A stretch of DNA of 53,609 nt, from the NCBI GenBank assembly GCA_044221555.1, contig JBGAOY010000028.1, positions 1 through 53,609 of the forward strand. The letters are read 5' to 3'. The notes below the pieces were generated by a model, which worked only from the letters and a program-made list of their open reading frames with translations, ran no database searches and had not been told where the DNA came from. The first letter of the stretch is position 1, and each line of letters opens with the position of its first letter. Of this stretch, positions 44,467-53,356 are shown one piece after another. The DNA comes from JAEUJM01 sp044221555. GTDB taxonomy: Bacteria > Actinomycetota > Acidimicrobiia > Acidimicrobiales > DATDAH01. The position numbers were made by a program, and so were the translations under genes.

Positions 44467-45336
44467 GTGACCGCCCCTTCGAACCTGACCGGCACCGGGG
44501 TGTGGGCCCACGAGCTGCGCTACGGCGACCCGGGCGAGATCGCCGACTTCGCCGCCGAGCTCGAGGGGCTGGGGTTCTCGGCGCTGTGGGTCCCGGACGT
44601 GGGCGGTGACCTGTTCGGCGCCCTCGACGTCCTGCTCGACGCCACCTCCTCGGCGGTGATCGCCACCGGCATCCTCAACGTGTGGATGCACCGCGCCGCC
44701 GACACCGGTGCCTGGCGCGACGGGCGCACCGACGCCGACCGCGAGCGCCTGCTCCTCGGCCTCGGCATCAGCCACGCCCTGCTCATCGACGGCCGGCCGG
44801 GCCTGTCGTGGGAGCGACCGCTGGCCACGATGCGCACCTACCTCGACGGGCTCGACGAGGCGGGCGTGCCCCGTGAGGCCCGCTGCCTCGCCGCGCTGGG
44901 CCCGAAGATGCTCGAGCTGGCCCGCGACCGCTCGGCCGGCGCCCACCCGTACCTGGTCACCCCCGAGCACACCGCCCTGGCCCGGGACGCCCTGGGGCCG
45001 GGATCGCTGCTGGCCGTCGAGCAGGGGTTCGTGCTCGAGTCCGACGCCGACGCCGCCCGGGCGATCGCCAGAGAGGCGCTGTCGATGCACGCCCTCCTCC
45101 CGAACTACGTGAACAACTGGAAGCGCTTGGGCTTCACCGACGACGACGTCACCCCCTTGAGCGACCGTCTGGTCGACGCCCTCGTGGCCTGGGGCGACGT
45201 CGACGCCGTCGCCGAGCGGGTGCAGGCCCACCGCGACGCCGGTGCCGACCACGTCTGTGTGCAGTTGCTCGCCGCCCCCGGCGCGCCCGTGGACCGCGAC
45301 GCCTGGCGTCGACTGGCCCCCGCCCTCATCGCCTGA
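44467..45336 (+). CDS. F420-dependent LLM-class oxidoreductase
   Basis: 289 residues. Luciferase-like barrel: GVWAHELRYGDPGEIADFAAELEGLGFSALWVPDVGG, then SAVIATGILNVWMHRA, LLLGLGISHALLIDG, and the substrate/F420 region RCLAALGPKMLELARDRSAGAHPYLVTPEHT. It resembles the actinobacterial TIGR03620 branch of F420-dependent enzymes. It would use F420/F420H2 for hydride transfer. F420 use is known for the family and not proven by sequence alone. Last gene of the run; converges on the giant NHL gene with a 50-nt repeat between. Confidence 0.88.
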   Translation: MTAPSNLTGTGVWAHELRYGDPGEIADFAAELEGLGFSALWVPDVGGDLFGALDVLLDATSSAVIATGILNVWMHRAADTGAWRDGRTDADRERLLLGLGISHALLIDGRPGLSWERPLATMRTYLDGLDEAGVPREARCLAALGPKMLELARDRSAGAHPYLVTPEHTALARDALGPGSLLAVEQGFVLESDADAARAIAREALSMHALLPNYVNNWKRLGFTDDDVTPLSDRLVDALVAWGDVDAVAERVQAHRDAGADHVCVQLLAAPGAPVDRDAWRRLAPALIA

Positions 45337-45360
45337 AGGGCGTCCTCCGCCGAATCCGGC

Positions 45361-45410
45361 GAACTGGCGCCCGATTCGGTCGTGGGGACGACAGGATCAG
45401 GCGCCAGTTC
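45361..45410. repeat. 50-nt structured palindromic repeat, copy C
   Basis: Begins GAACTGGCGCCC and ends GGCGCCAGTTC; inner hairpin GTCG-TGGGGA-CGAC. It lies between the convergent ends of the LLM and NHL genes. Confidence 0.85.
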
Positions 45411-45454
45411 GCCCGTCGAGCCCGTTCAGCCCGCCGAGCCCGTCGACCGACGGC

Positions 45455-48400
45455 TCAGGGGCCGAGGGCGGTGGTCACGAGCGAGGCCTCGCCGCCGACC
45501 GCCAGGTTCACCGAGTCCCGGTTGTCGGGGGCCCGCCGCCCGCGCCAGTACTGGGCGGCGTGCGCGCCGGTGGGGTCGAGGTACAGCACCTGGTAGGTGC
45601 CCGCGGCCAGGCCCTCCACCGCGCAGGAGCCGAAGGCGGCGGTGGTGGTGCAGCTGCCGCTCACCCCGGAGGGCCCGATCGCAAGGATCCAGATGCCGCC
45701 CAGGTACTCGCCGGTGCCGCCGTCACGGGCGCCGGTCAGGATCCGGCCGGTCCGGCGGAACAGGCTCGGGCTGATCGTCGCCGGCGCGGTGACCGAGTCG
45801 GCGGCGCCGAGCTGGTCGTAGGGGCGGTTGTCGTACCACTCGGCGTCGTGCCAGCCGCGGCCGTCGAGGAAGATCACCTTGTAGGCCCCCGGTGGGACCG
45901 CCAGCGAGTACGTGCCGTCGGCGCCGGTGAGGGTGGCGCCGGCGAGGTGGAAGTCGGTGGCCGAGAGCGCGATGACCGCCACGTTGGCCAGCAGTAGGTA
46001 CCCCTGGGTGATGCCCTCCCCCCGCACCTGGCCGGTCAGGGTCGCCGTGGCCGGAGCGGTGGGCTGCGGCGCGAGCGTGCCGTCGGCGGTCAGGGTGGTG
46101 CCGGCGGTGACGTGCAGCGGGGTCGCCGCGCCGGCGGTGGTGGCGCCGTCGAAGAACTCGGCCGCGTGCCCGCCGGCCGGGTCGACGAAGGCCAGCAGGT
46201 GGTCGCCCGGCGTGAGGCCGCCGAGGTGGTAGTGGCCGGAGGCGTCGGTGGCCGTGCCGGTCTGCGGCGCGCCGGTGGCGCCGTCGAGGGCGATCACCCA
46301 GGCGCCCGCGACGGGGTCGCCGGTGCCGTCCTCGACCAGGGTGCCGTCCACCGCGCCGCGGGCGGGCGCCATCGCGGGGTCGGCGTGGGCGGTGCCGCCA
46401 TCGGTGACGGTGACGACGGCACCGTGGAGCGCGGGTGCGTGCTCGCCCGACGGGTCGAGCACGTAGAGGCGGTAGGTGCCCGGGGCCACGTCGGCGTGGA
46501 AGGTGCCGCCGGATGCGGCGGTGGCACCGCCGACGGGCACGAAGTCGGCCGCCCGCAGCATCGCCACCTGCGCGCCGGGTACCGGCGCCCCGCTCGATGC
46601 GTCGGTCACCGTGCCCTCGATCCCGCCCTCACCCGATGCCACCGGCCCGAGGCGGGTGATGCTGGCGTGGTAGCTGTCGATCACGTAGACGTGGTCGCGG
46701 TCGACGGCGACGTCGGCACTGCCGGGCACCGACCAGCGGGCCAGCTCGTAGCCGCCCGGCGTGAACTTCCGCAGCAGGTTGCGGCTCGGGTAGGTCGCCC
46801 AGATGTTGCCGAACCGGTCGACGGTCACCCGGCCGACCGTCTCCGGGTTGCCCGCGTTGGTGAAGCTGTCCAACAGCGCGCCCTCGGTGGTGCGGACCTC
46901 GATGGTGCTGCCGCTCGCCACCACGATCTCGCCGTCACCGTTGGCGGCGAGGCCCGTGACCCCGGTGCGCGACCACTGCCCCGACGACGCTCCGTCGGGC
47001 GCGAACCCGCGCACGAAGTTGTTGGCCGGGCTGGGCGGGAACGACGTGCAGACGGGGATGCCGTTGATGATCTCGCAGGGCTCGCCGTAGTAGCCGTTGT
47101 CGAGGTCGGCGACGTAGACGCGATCGTCGTCGTCGGTGTCGAGCGAGGTCCCCAGCCCGAAGTTCGGGTCGGTGCCGGTGGCCCACGCCCGCACGAAGCC
47201 CCCCGTCGAGGTCAGCTCCTGGACGCGGCGGTTGTCCCGGTCGAGGACCAGCAGGTGCCCGGCGCTGTTGATGGTGATGTCGACCGGGCAGTCGAACTGA
47301 CCGGGACCGGTGCCGCTCGCCCCCCACGCGCCCACGAACGTGCCGTCGGACCGGTAGTGCAGCACCTTGTCCTGGCCGCAGTCGGCCACGTAGAGGTCGT
47401 CCTGCCAGTTGGCGACGACGCCCCGTGGGTTGGACAGGCGGTCCCACCCCCAGTGGCGGTCGCTGGGGAGCAGCACCTCGACGCCGGTGTTGGCGGTGAG
47501 GAAGGGGCTGGTCTGGTCGGCGTCGACGGTCGCCCGGACTTGGTGGCGACCCACCTCGCCCGCGGTGGCCCGGTGCGAGCAGGCCAGGGTGACCGACTCA
47601 CCGGGCGCGAGGTCGTCGGTGGGGCCGCCGCACCCCGACAGCCCGCCGGCGTCGACGGTGATGCCGGTGAGCCCCACCGTGCCGACGTTGTCGATGCGCA
47701 GGTCGTATCCCACCGTCCCGCGCACCGACACCTGCGTCTGGTCGGGGGTCAGGCTGGCGGACAGGTAGGCCCCCGCGGGTGCCACGTACTCGCGGACCAC
47801 CCCCCGCGGGTCCGAACCGCTGTAGGGGAACACGTAGAGGTGCACGTTGCCGCCGGCGTCGGTGTGCACGGCCACGTCCTCGGTGCGCACCGCCACCTTG
47901 GTCAGGTACGCGCCCGTCGGGCTGAAGACCTGGACCCGCTGCCCGCCCGAGCCGTCACCGAAGTCGGCCACGATGACCAGGCCCGAGTCGGTGACCGCGA
48001 TGTCCCGGGGGTCGACGAACCGGCCGTTGCCCGTCCCCGCCGAGCCGAACTCGCCGAGGAACTGGCCCGTCGGGCCGAAGCGCTGGACCCGCCGGTTGCC
48101 GCCGTCGACCACGTACACGGTGCCGTCCGGGGCGACCGCCACGCCGCGGGGCCCGTCGAACTGCCCGGGCCCGCTGCCGGGCGACCCCCACCCGGGCGCC
48201 GCCGTGTCGCCGGAGATGGTGGCCACGAGATCGTGGGCCGGGTCGGCCACGTAGGCGGTGCCGTTCGGGCCCACCGCCACGTCCGCCGGCGCGCACGGCG
48301 CGCCGGGCACCGCCGGCGAGGCCCACACCTGCTCGGGCGTCCCGTCGGCGCTGAAGCGCTGCACCCGGTGCACGTCGGTGCACTCGGTGGTGAACACGTC

Positions 48401-50686
48401 GCCGTCGGGGGCCACCGCCACCGAGTCGGGGTACCACAGGGAGCCGGGCGCCTGGCCCGGGACACCCCACTGCCGGTCGAACTGCCCGTCGCCCCCGAAA
48501 CGGGCCACCGCGGACGTGAGCGGGTGATCGCGACTGCCCACCACGTACACGTGGCCGGCCGCGTCGGTGGTCAGGCCCTGGTCGCCGTTCCCGGGGCCGG
48601 GTGGCGCGATCGGGTCGGTGTCGAGCAGTGAGGTCTCGGACGCGAACCACTCCCGCACCTGGTGCAGGCGGGCGAGGTGGCTCACGTCGACGGTGACCTC
48701 GTTGGTCGCCTCGGGTGGCGCCTGGTCGGTGTGGACCGTGACCGAGGCGGTGAACTGCGGCAGGTCGGCCGCGGTGGCCTGGTAGGTGCAGTCCACCGTC
48801 AGCGACGTGAGCGCCGGGATGTCGGCCAGGCTGCGGGCGCAGTCGGTCAGCGTCGCCGACGTGGTCGACACGCCCGTCAGCGGGCCGGTGCCGAGGTTGT
48901 CGATGGTGACGTGGGCGTGGACGGTGTCGCCCACCGCCACGTCGGCCTCGTCGGTCTCGAGGCTGGCGTCGACCAACTCGGCGGGCGCGTAGGCGAACTG
49001 CTGGATCCGGTCGTTGCTGTCCCCGGGGGTGCCGTTGTCGTCGGCCACGTACATGCTGGCGCCGCCGAAGGCGATGCCGCTGGGGCAGCTGAACTGCCCG
49101 TCGCCGGTGCCGGTGGTGCCGATGGCGTCGAGGAGCTCGCCGCTCGGGCTGAAGCGCTGCACGCGGTCGGTGCCGCAGTCCGTGACGTACACGTCGCCGG
49201 TGGCGTCGACACCGAGGGCACGGGGGTCGCTGAACTCACCATCGCCCGTGCCCTCGCTGCCCCAGGCGCCGAGGAAGGTCCCCGTGGCGCTGTAGTGACG
49301 CACCTGGTGCCCGTACTGGTCGACCACGAAGACCGTTCCGTCGGCGCCGACGTCGATGCCCTCGATGCCGAGGTTGCTCCCGAACGTGCGCACGAAGGTG
49401 CCGTCGGTGGTGAACTCCTTGACCCTCCCCGCGGTGCGGTCGGCCACGAAGACGTGCCCCTGGCCGTCGAGCGCCAGCCACTTCGGCCACGTGAACTGGC
49501 CGGCGCCGATGGTGGCCAGCCACGTGCCGTCGTCGTCGTAGCGCTCGACACGATCGCGGCCCGAGTTGGTGACGTACACGTCGCCGTTCGTGTCGACCGC
49601 GACGTCGATCGGGCGGTCGAGGAACTCGCCGGGCGCGGCATGGCGCCACGTGCGCAGGAAGGCGCCGTTGGGGTCGAACACCTGCACCTGGTGGTTGCGC
49701 TCGTCGGCCACGTACACGTTGCCGGCGGCGTCGGTGTCCATCCCGGCCGGGGCGCGCAGACGACCGTCGCGCGTGTAGGTGCCCCAGTCGTCGACGAACG
49801 TGCCGGTGTCGGTGAAGCGCTCGACCCGCCGGTTGGTCTCGTCCACCACGTACACGTCGCCGTTCGGGCCGACCGTCACGTCGCGGGCCTCGAGCTGGAG
49901 CGCGGTCGGGAGCGACGAGCCCCACCCGTTGACGAACACTCCGAGGGCCGTGAACTTCTTGACGCCGGAACCCGAGGTCACGTACACGGATCCGTCCGGA
50001 CCGGTGGCCAGCGCCCTGTTGTCGAACATGGAGGCACCGGTGAAGCTGCGGACGAGGGTGCCCGTCGTGGTGTACGTCGTGACCGACTGAGAACCGGCCA
50101 CGTGCACGACGCCGTCGGCGCCGAGGGCCAGGTTGACCACACCCGACGCCGGCCACGACCCGAGTGACTCACCGGTCGGGCCGAACCGCTGGACGCGGCC
50201 GTTGCCGACGTCGGCGACGTAGACGGTGCCGTCGGCGGCCACCGACAGCCCCGAGGGCTGGGACAGCTGCGCCGCACCGGAGCCGCACGACCCGAACGTG
50301 CGCACGGGGGTCCCGGTCGGGGTGTACTCGCGGACGGTGCACAGCGAGAAGCTCGACACCAGCACGTTGCCCGTCACCGGCGACACGGCCAGGCGGCGGC
50401 CCGCGGGCGCCGCCCACCCGCGCACGAAGGTGCCGTCGGCCTCGAAGGTCTGCACCCAGCCCGCCGACGTGTCGAGCACGAACACCTGACCGGCGGCGTT
50501 GCCGGCGATCCCGCGGGGCTGGGCGAAGTCGCCGGCCTGCAGCGGCGGGTTCCCCCACGAGCGGACGAAGGCCCGCGCGGCCACCGCGCCGCCGGGGGCC
50601 GCGCCGAGCGCCACGGTGGCGGAGACCACCAGTGCGACCACCACCACAACCGCCCCTCGTCGCCGCCCCCTGGTCGCCGACAACAC
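45455..50686 (-). CDS. Giant secreted NHL beta-propeller protein with Ig-like and carboxypeptidase-regulatory-like domains
   Basis: 1743 residues from the GTG at 50686 (GGAGG 8-9 nt upstream; GTG 50695 overlaps that site). A signal peptide (TM VVVVVALVVSATVALGAAPG) opens. Three NHL propellers follow (about residues 40-570, 690-980, 1090-1390), each made of repeats like GTVYVADVGNGRVQRFGPTG, separated by two CARDB/DUF11-type domains (VHAHVTIDNLGTGPLTGVS; VGYDLRIDNVGTVGLTGITV). Four carboxypeptidase-regulatory-like domains close the protein (GTVTDASSGAPVPGAQVAM, GTLVEDGTGDPVAGAWVIAL and two more). No sortase motif. It should be secreted as an adhesin or sugar/polymer-binding structure; ligand unknown. 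Confidence 0.87.
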   Translation of the reverse strand: MLSATRGRRRGAVVVVVALVVSATVALGAAPGGAVAARAFVRSWGNPPLQAGDFAQPRGIAGNAAGQVFVLDTSAGWVQTFEADGTFVRGWAAPAGRRLAVSPVTGNVLVSSFSLCTVREYTPTGTPVRTFGSCGSGAAQLSQPSGLSVAADGTVYVADVGNGRVQRFGPTGESLGSWPASGVVNLALGADGVVHVAGSQSVTTYTTTGTLVRSFTGASMFDNRALATGPDGSVYVTSGSGVKKFTALGVFVNGWGSSLPTALQLEARDVTVGPNGDVYVVDETNRRVERFTDTGTFVDDWGTYTRDGRLRAPAGMDTDAAGNVYVADERNHQVQVFDPNGAFLRTWRHAAPGEFLDRPIDVAVDTNGDVYVTNSGRDRVERYDDDGTWLATIGAGQFTWPKWLALDGQGHVFVADRTAGRVKEFTTDGTFVRTFGSNLGIEGIDVGADGTVFVVDQYGHQVRHYSATGTFLGAWGSEGTGDGEFSDPRALGVDATGDVYVTDCGTDRVQRFSPSGELLDAIGTTGTGDGQFSCPSGIAFGGASMYVADDNGTPGDSNDRIQQFAYAPAELVDASLETDEADVAVGDTVHAHVTIDNLGTGPLTGVSTTSATLTDCARSLADIPALTSLTVDCTYQATAADLPQFTASVTVHTDQAPPEATNEVTVDVSHLARLHQVREWFASETSLLDTDPIAPPGPGNGDQGLTTDAAGHVYVVGSRDHPLTSAVARFGGDGQFDRQWGVPGQAPGSLWYPDSVAVAPDGDVFTTECTDVHRVQRFSADGTPEQVWASPAVPGAPCAPADVAVGPNGTAYVADPAHDLVATISGDTAAPGWGSPGSGPGQFDGPRGVAVAPDGTVYVVDGGNRRVQRFGPTGQFLGEFGSAGTGNGRFVDPRDIAVTDSGLVIVADFGDGSGGQRVQVFSPTGAYLTKVAVRTEDVAVHTDAGGNVHLYVFPYSGSDPRGVVREYVAPAGAYLSASLTPDQTQVSVRGTVGYDLRIDNVGTVGLTGITVDAGGLSGCGGPTDDLAPGESVTLACSHRATAGEVGRHQVRATVDADQTSPFLTANTGVEVLLPSDRHWGWDRLSNPRGVVANWQDDLYVADCGQDKVLHYRSDGTFVGAWGASGTGPGQFDCPVDITINSAGHLLVLDRDNRRVQELTSTGGFVRAWATGTDPNFGLGTSLDTDDDDRVYVADLDNGYYGEPCEIINGIPVCTSFPPSPANNFVRGFAPDGASSGQWSRTGVTGLAANGDGEIVVASGSTIEVRTTEGALLDSFTNAGNPETVGRVTVDRFGNIWATYPSRNLLRKFTPGGYELARWSVPGSADVAVDRDHVYVIDSYHASITRLGPVASGEGGIEGTVTDASSGAPVPGAQVAMLRAADFVPVGGATAASGGTFHADVAPGTYRLYVLDPSGEHAPALHGAVVTVTDGGTAHADPAMAPARGAVDGTLVEDGTGDPVAGAWVIALDGATGAPQTGTATDASGHYHLGGLTPGDHLLAFVDPAGGHAAEFFDGATTAGAATPLHVTAGTTLTADGTLAPQPTAPATATLTGQVRGEGITQGYLLLANVAVIALSATDFHLAGATLTGADGTYSLAVPPGAYKVIFLDGRGWHDAEWYDNRPYDQLGAADSVTAPATISPSLFRRTGRILTGARDGGTGEYLGGIWILAIGPSGVSGSCTTTAAFGSCAVEGLAAGTYQVLYLDPTGAHAAQYWRGRRAPDNRDSVNLAVGGEASLVTTALGP

Positions 50687-50784
50687 GTCGAACACTCCTC
50701 CCGCGCAGGTGCGTCAAGGGTACCCCCGAGGACCGGCGTCGTCCCGAGGTCATCCAGGACCGGGGGCCGCTCCGGAGTGAGACC

Positions 50785-52386
50785 GTGCGTGACAACGACC
50801 TCGGCATCGAGCGACACCGCCTCCGGTGCGCGGCCAGCGGCTTCCTCGCCGCCGCCGCGGGACTGGGCGCCGCCGAACTGACCACCGGGGTCACCCGATC
50901 CTGGCGCTCACCCGTCGAGGTGGTGGCCGAGGTCGTCATCGACAAGGCCCCGTCGTCGGTCACCAAGTTCGGCATCGAGCTCTTCGGCCGCAACGACAAG
51001 CTGGCGCTGGTCATCGGCGTCCTCGTCGCCCTCACCCTGATCAGCCTGGTCGTCGGCCTCGTCAGCTGCCGGCGCCCGGTCGCCGGCCCGGTGGCCTTCG
51101 CCGGCTTCGCCCTGATCGGCGCGTTCGCCGCCCTCCAGGTGGCCGGTGCCCCGCTGTCGGCGGTGGTGCCCTCGGTGGTGGCCGGCACGGTCGGTCTCGC
51201 CACGCTGCGCTACCTGCACGGTCAGCGGCTGCTGCCCGCACGATCGAGCCACAGGGCCACGACAACCGACGCCGACGCCGACGCCGCCGCCGCCGTCGAC
51301 GGAGCCGGAGCCGGGCTCGACCGCCGGCGGTTCCTCGCCGTCTCGGCCGGCCTGGTCGCCTTCGCCGGCCTGGCCGCGGCCGGCGGGCGGGCCCTGCGCG
51401 ACCGCTTCAGCGCCGTCGACTCCCGCCGCAACCTGGTGCTCCCCCGGGCCGACGAGCCCCTCGCCCCCCTCACCGACCGCTACGGCGTGGCCGTCGCCGG
51501 GATGACGCCGTTCCGCACGTCGAACGCCGACTTCTACCGGATCGACACCGCGCTGGCCGTGCCCCAGGTGCCGGTCGAGGGCTGGACCCTCGACGTGACC
51601 GGCATGGTCGACCGGTCGCTCTCGCTCACCTTCGACGAGCTGTGCGCCTTCGGCCTGGTCGAGGCCGACGTCACCATGACCTGCGTCTCGAACCGGGTGG
51701 GCGGCGACCTGGTGGGCAACGCCCGCTGGCTGGGCGTGCCCGTCCAGCGCCTGCTTGACGAGGCCGGCGTCGACCCCTCCGCCGACCAGCTCGTCGGGCG
51801 GTCGGTCGACGGGTACACGTGCGGGTTCCCCGTCAGCGCCGCCCGCGACGGGCGCACCTGCCTCGTCGCGGTCGGGATGAACGGCGAGCCCCTCCCTCTG
51901 GCCCACGGCTTCCCCGCCCGCCTCGTCACCGCCGGCCTCTACGGCTACGTCTCGGCCACCAAGTGGCTGAGCAAGATCGAGCTGACCACCTTCGACGACT
52001 TCGACGCCTACTGGGTGCCCCGGGGCTACGCCCAGCAGGCGCCCATCAAGACCCAGTGCCGGATCGACGTGCCCCGCACGGGCACCCCGGTGGCCGCCGG
52101 CGACCAGTACATCGCCGGCGTGGCCTGGGCCCAGACCCGGGGCATCGCCAAGGTCGAGGTGAAGGTGGACGACGGACCCTGGCGCCGGGCCGAGTTGGCG
52201 CCCGCGCTCTCCGACGAGACCTGGCGGCAGTGGCGCATCCGATGGGGCGCCCGGTCGGGCTCGGCCCGCATCGCCTGCCGGGCCACCGACGGCGACGGCG
52301 TCCTGATGCCGGAGGAGCGCAGTGAGCCGCTCCCCGACGGTGCCACCGGCTGGCAATCGAAGCTCGTGATCGTCGAGGCGGCCTGA
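50785..52386 (+). CDS. Membrane-anchored molybdopterin oxidoreductase (sulfite-oxidase fold)
   Basis: 533 residues from the GTG at 50785 (GGAG 8 nt upstream). Four or five TM helices to residue 200 (LALVIGVLVALTLISLVVGL; PVAFAGFALIGAFAALQVAG; LDRRRFLAVSAGLVAFAGLA, Tat-like RR near residue 175). The catalytic domain starts FRTSNADFYRIDTALAVPQV; the molybdenum-ligating Cys is in VTMTCVSNRVGGDLVGNARWLG. A C-terminal dimer domain (GITKVEVKVDDGPWRRAEL-type) is present. Closest to the YedY/sulfite-oxidase fold; substrate unknown. The stop TGA overlaps an ATG (TGATG). Confidence 0.9.
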   Translation: MRDNDLGIERHRLRCAASGFLAAAAGLGAAELTTGVTRSWRSPVEVVAEVVIDKAPSSVTKFGIELFGRNDKLALVIGVLVALTLISLVVGLVSCRRPVAGPVAFAGFALIGAFAALQVAGAPLSAVVPSVVAGTVGLATLRYLHGQRLLPARSSHRATTTDADADAAAAVDGAGAGLDRRRFLAVSAGLVAFAGLAAAGGRALRDRFSAVDSRRNLVLPRADEPLAPLTDRYGVAVAGMTPFRTSNADFYRIDTALAVPQVPVEGWTLDVTGMVDRSLSLTFDELCAFGLVEADVTMTCVSNRVGGDLVGNARWLGVPVQRLLDEAGVDPSADQLVGRSVDGYTCGFPVSAARDGRTCLVAVGMNGEPLPLAHGFPARLVTAGLYGYVSATKWLSKIELTTFDDFDAYWVPRGYAQQAPIKTQCRIDVPRTGTPVAAGDQYIAGVAWAQTRGIAKVEVKVDDGPWRRAELAPALSDETWRQWRIRWGARSGSARIACRATDGDGVLMPEERSEPLPDGATGWQSKLVIVEAA

Positions 52387-52432
52387 TGCGCTCGCCCGTC
52401 GACCCTCCTCTCGCCCCCACGGGTGAGTGCCC

Positions 52433-52504
52433 CACCCCCAACACAGCAACCCCCCAACCAAGCAATCCCCCAACCAAGCAACCCCCCAACCCAAACAACA
52501 ACAA
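52433..52504 (+). promoter_or_regulatory. C-rich, G-poor leader before the fasciclin gene
   Basis: From 52451 to 52504 only two G occur, with CCCCCAACCAAGCAA repeated at 52451 and 52467. On the other strand this gives several G-runs, so a G-quadruplex could form there. On the RNA strand it resembles an unstructured Rho-utilisation (rut) site or a translation-enhancing leader. Confidence 0.5.
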
Positions 52505-52520
52505 AGTGAGTGTGAACCCA

Positions 52521-53207
52521 ATGTTCCGATCGAACGTGCTCCGCATCCTGGGGCTCTTCCTGGCGCTCGGCCTCGTGGCCGCCGCCTGCAGCAGCGACGA
52601 CTCCGGTGACTCGGCGTCGGACGACGCCGCCTCCACCCCGACCACCGAAGTGGCCGACAGCGGCGCCACCTCGGAGGCGCCGTCCGACACCACCGCGGAC
52701 GACTCGTCCACCATCTGCGACACCGACGCCCTCGTCGACGCCGTCGAGTCCGGGCCCGAGCAGGGCACCCTGGCCGGCATGACCGACGATCCGGTCGGCA
52801 CCGCCGCATCCAGCAACCCCGTCCTCACCACGTTGGTCACCGCCGTGACGGCTGCCGATCTCGTCGACACCCTGAACAGCGCCGAGGGCCTGACCGTGTT
52901 CGCCCCGACGGACTGCGCCTTCGCCGAGTTCGACCAGGCCACCCTGCAGGCCGCCCTCGACGACCCCACGGGCCTGCTCACCACCGTGCTCGGCTTCCAC
53001 GTCATCCCCGAGCGCCTGTCGTCGGACGACCTGGCCGGCATGACCGAGCTGACCACCTTCACCGGTGAGACGCTGCCCATCGAGGTGGATGGCGACACCA
53101 TCACCCTCAACGACGGCGGCGCCACCGTCCAGGTGCCCGACATCGAAACCGCCAACGCCACCGTGTTCCTCATCGACTCGGTGATGGTTCCGCCCAGCGT
53201 CGGCTGA
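52521..53207 (+). CDS. Fasciclin (FAS1) domain lipoprotein
   Basis: 228 residues from the ATG at 52521. Signal peptide RSNVLRILGLFLALGLVAAAC ends in lipobox AAAC. An acidic Ser/Thr linker (about residues 25-60) leads to one FAS1 domain: LTTLVTAVTAADLVDTLNSAEGLTVFAPTDCAFAEF (FAPTD signature), VLGFHVIPERLSSDDL, and the closing IETANATVFLIDSVMVPP. FAS1 lipoproteins such as MPT83 act in adhesion. In frame, the ORF is open up to an ATG at 52386 that overlaps the oxidoreductase stop. That start would bury the signal peptide, so 52521 is preferred. Confidence 0.9.
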   Translation: MFRSNVLRILGLFLALGLVAAACSSDDSGDSASDDAASTPTTEVADSGATSEAPSDTTADDSSTICDTDALVDAVESGPEQGTLAGMTDDPVGTAASSNPVLTTLVTAVTAADLVDTLNSAEGLTVFAPTDCAFAEFDQATLQAALDDPTGLLTTVLGFHVIPERLSSDDLAGMTELTTFTGETLPIEVDGDTITLNDGGATVQVPDIETANATVFLIDSVMVPPSVG

Positions 53208-53223
53208 CCCTCCCACCCCCTTG

Positions 53224-53273
53224 GGGCATGACGGCTCCGGGCCCTCGGGCCCGGAGCCGTTGCGCGCCATGCC
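53224..53273 (+). terminator. strong hairpin after the fasciclin gene
   Basis: CGGCTCCGGGCCC (53232-53244) and its complement GGGCCCGGAGCCG (53247-53259) give a 13-bp stem, extended by flanking GGGCATG / CATGCCC. It lies 17 nt beyond the stop, with no U-run, as typical for high-GC actinobacteria. Confidence 0.8.
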
Positions 53274-53356
53274 CGGCCCGCGCCGGGCCCGCGTGATTCG
53301 GTAGCCTCGTGGACGTCGGACGCCCATCGACCCGGGCGCCCGAGGCAAGGGGGGAG

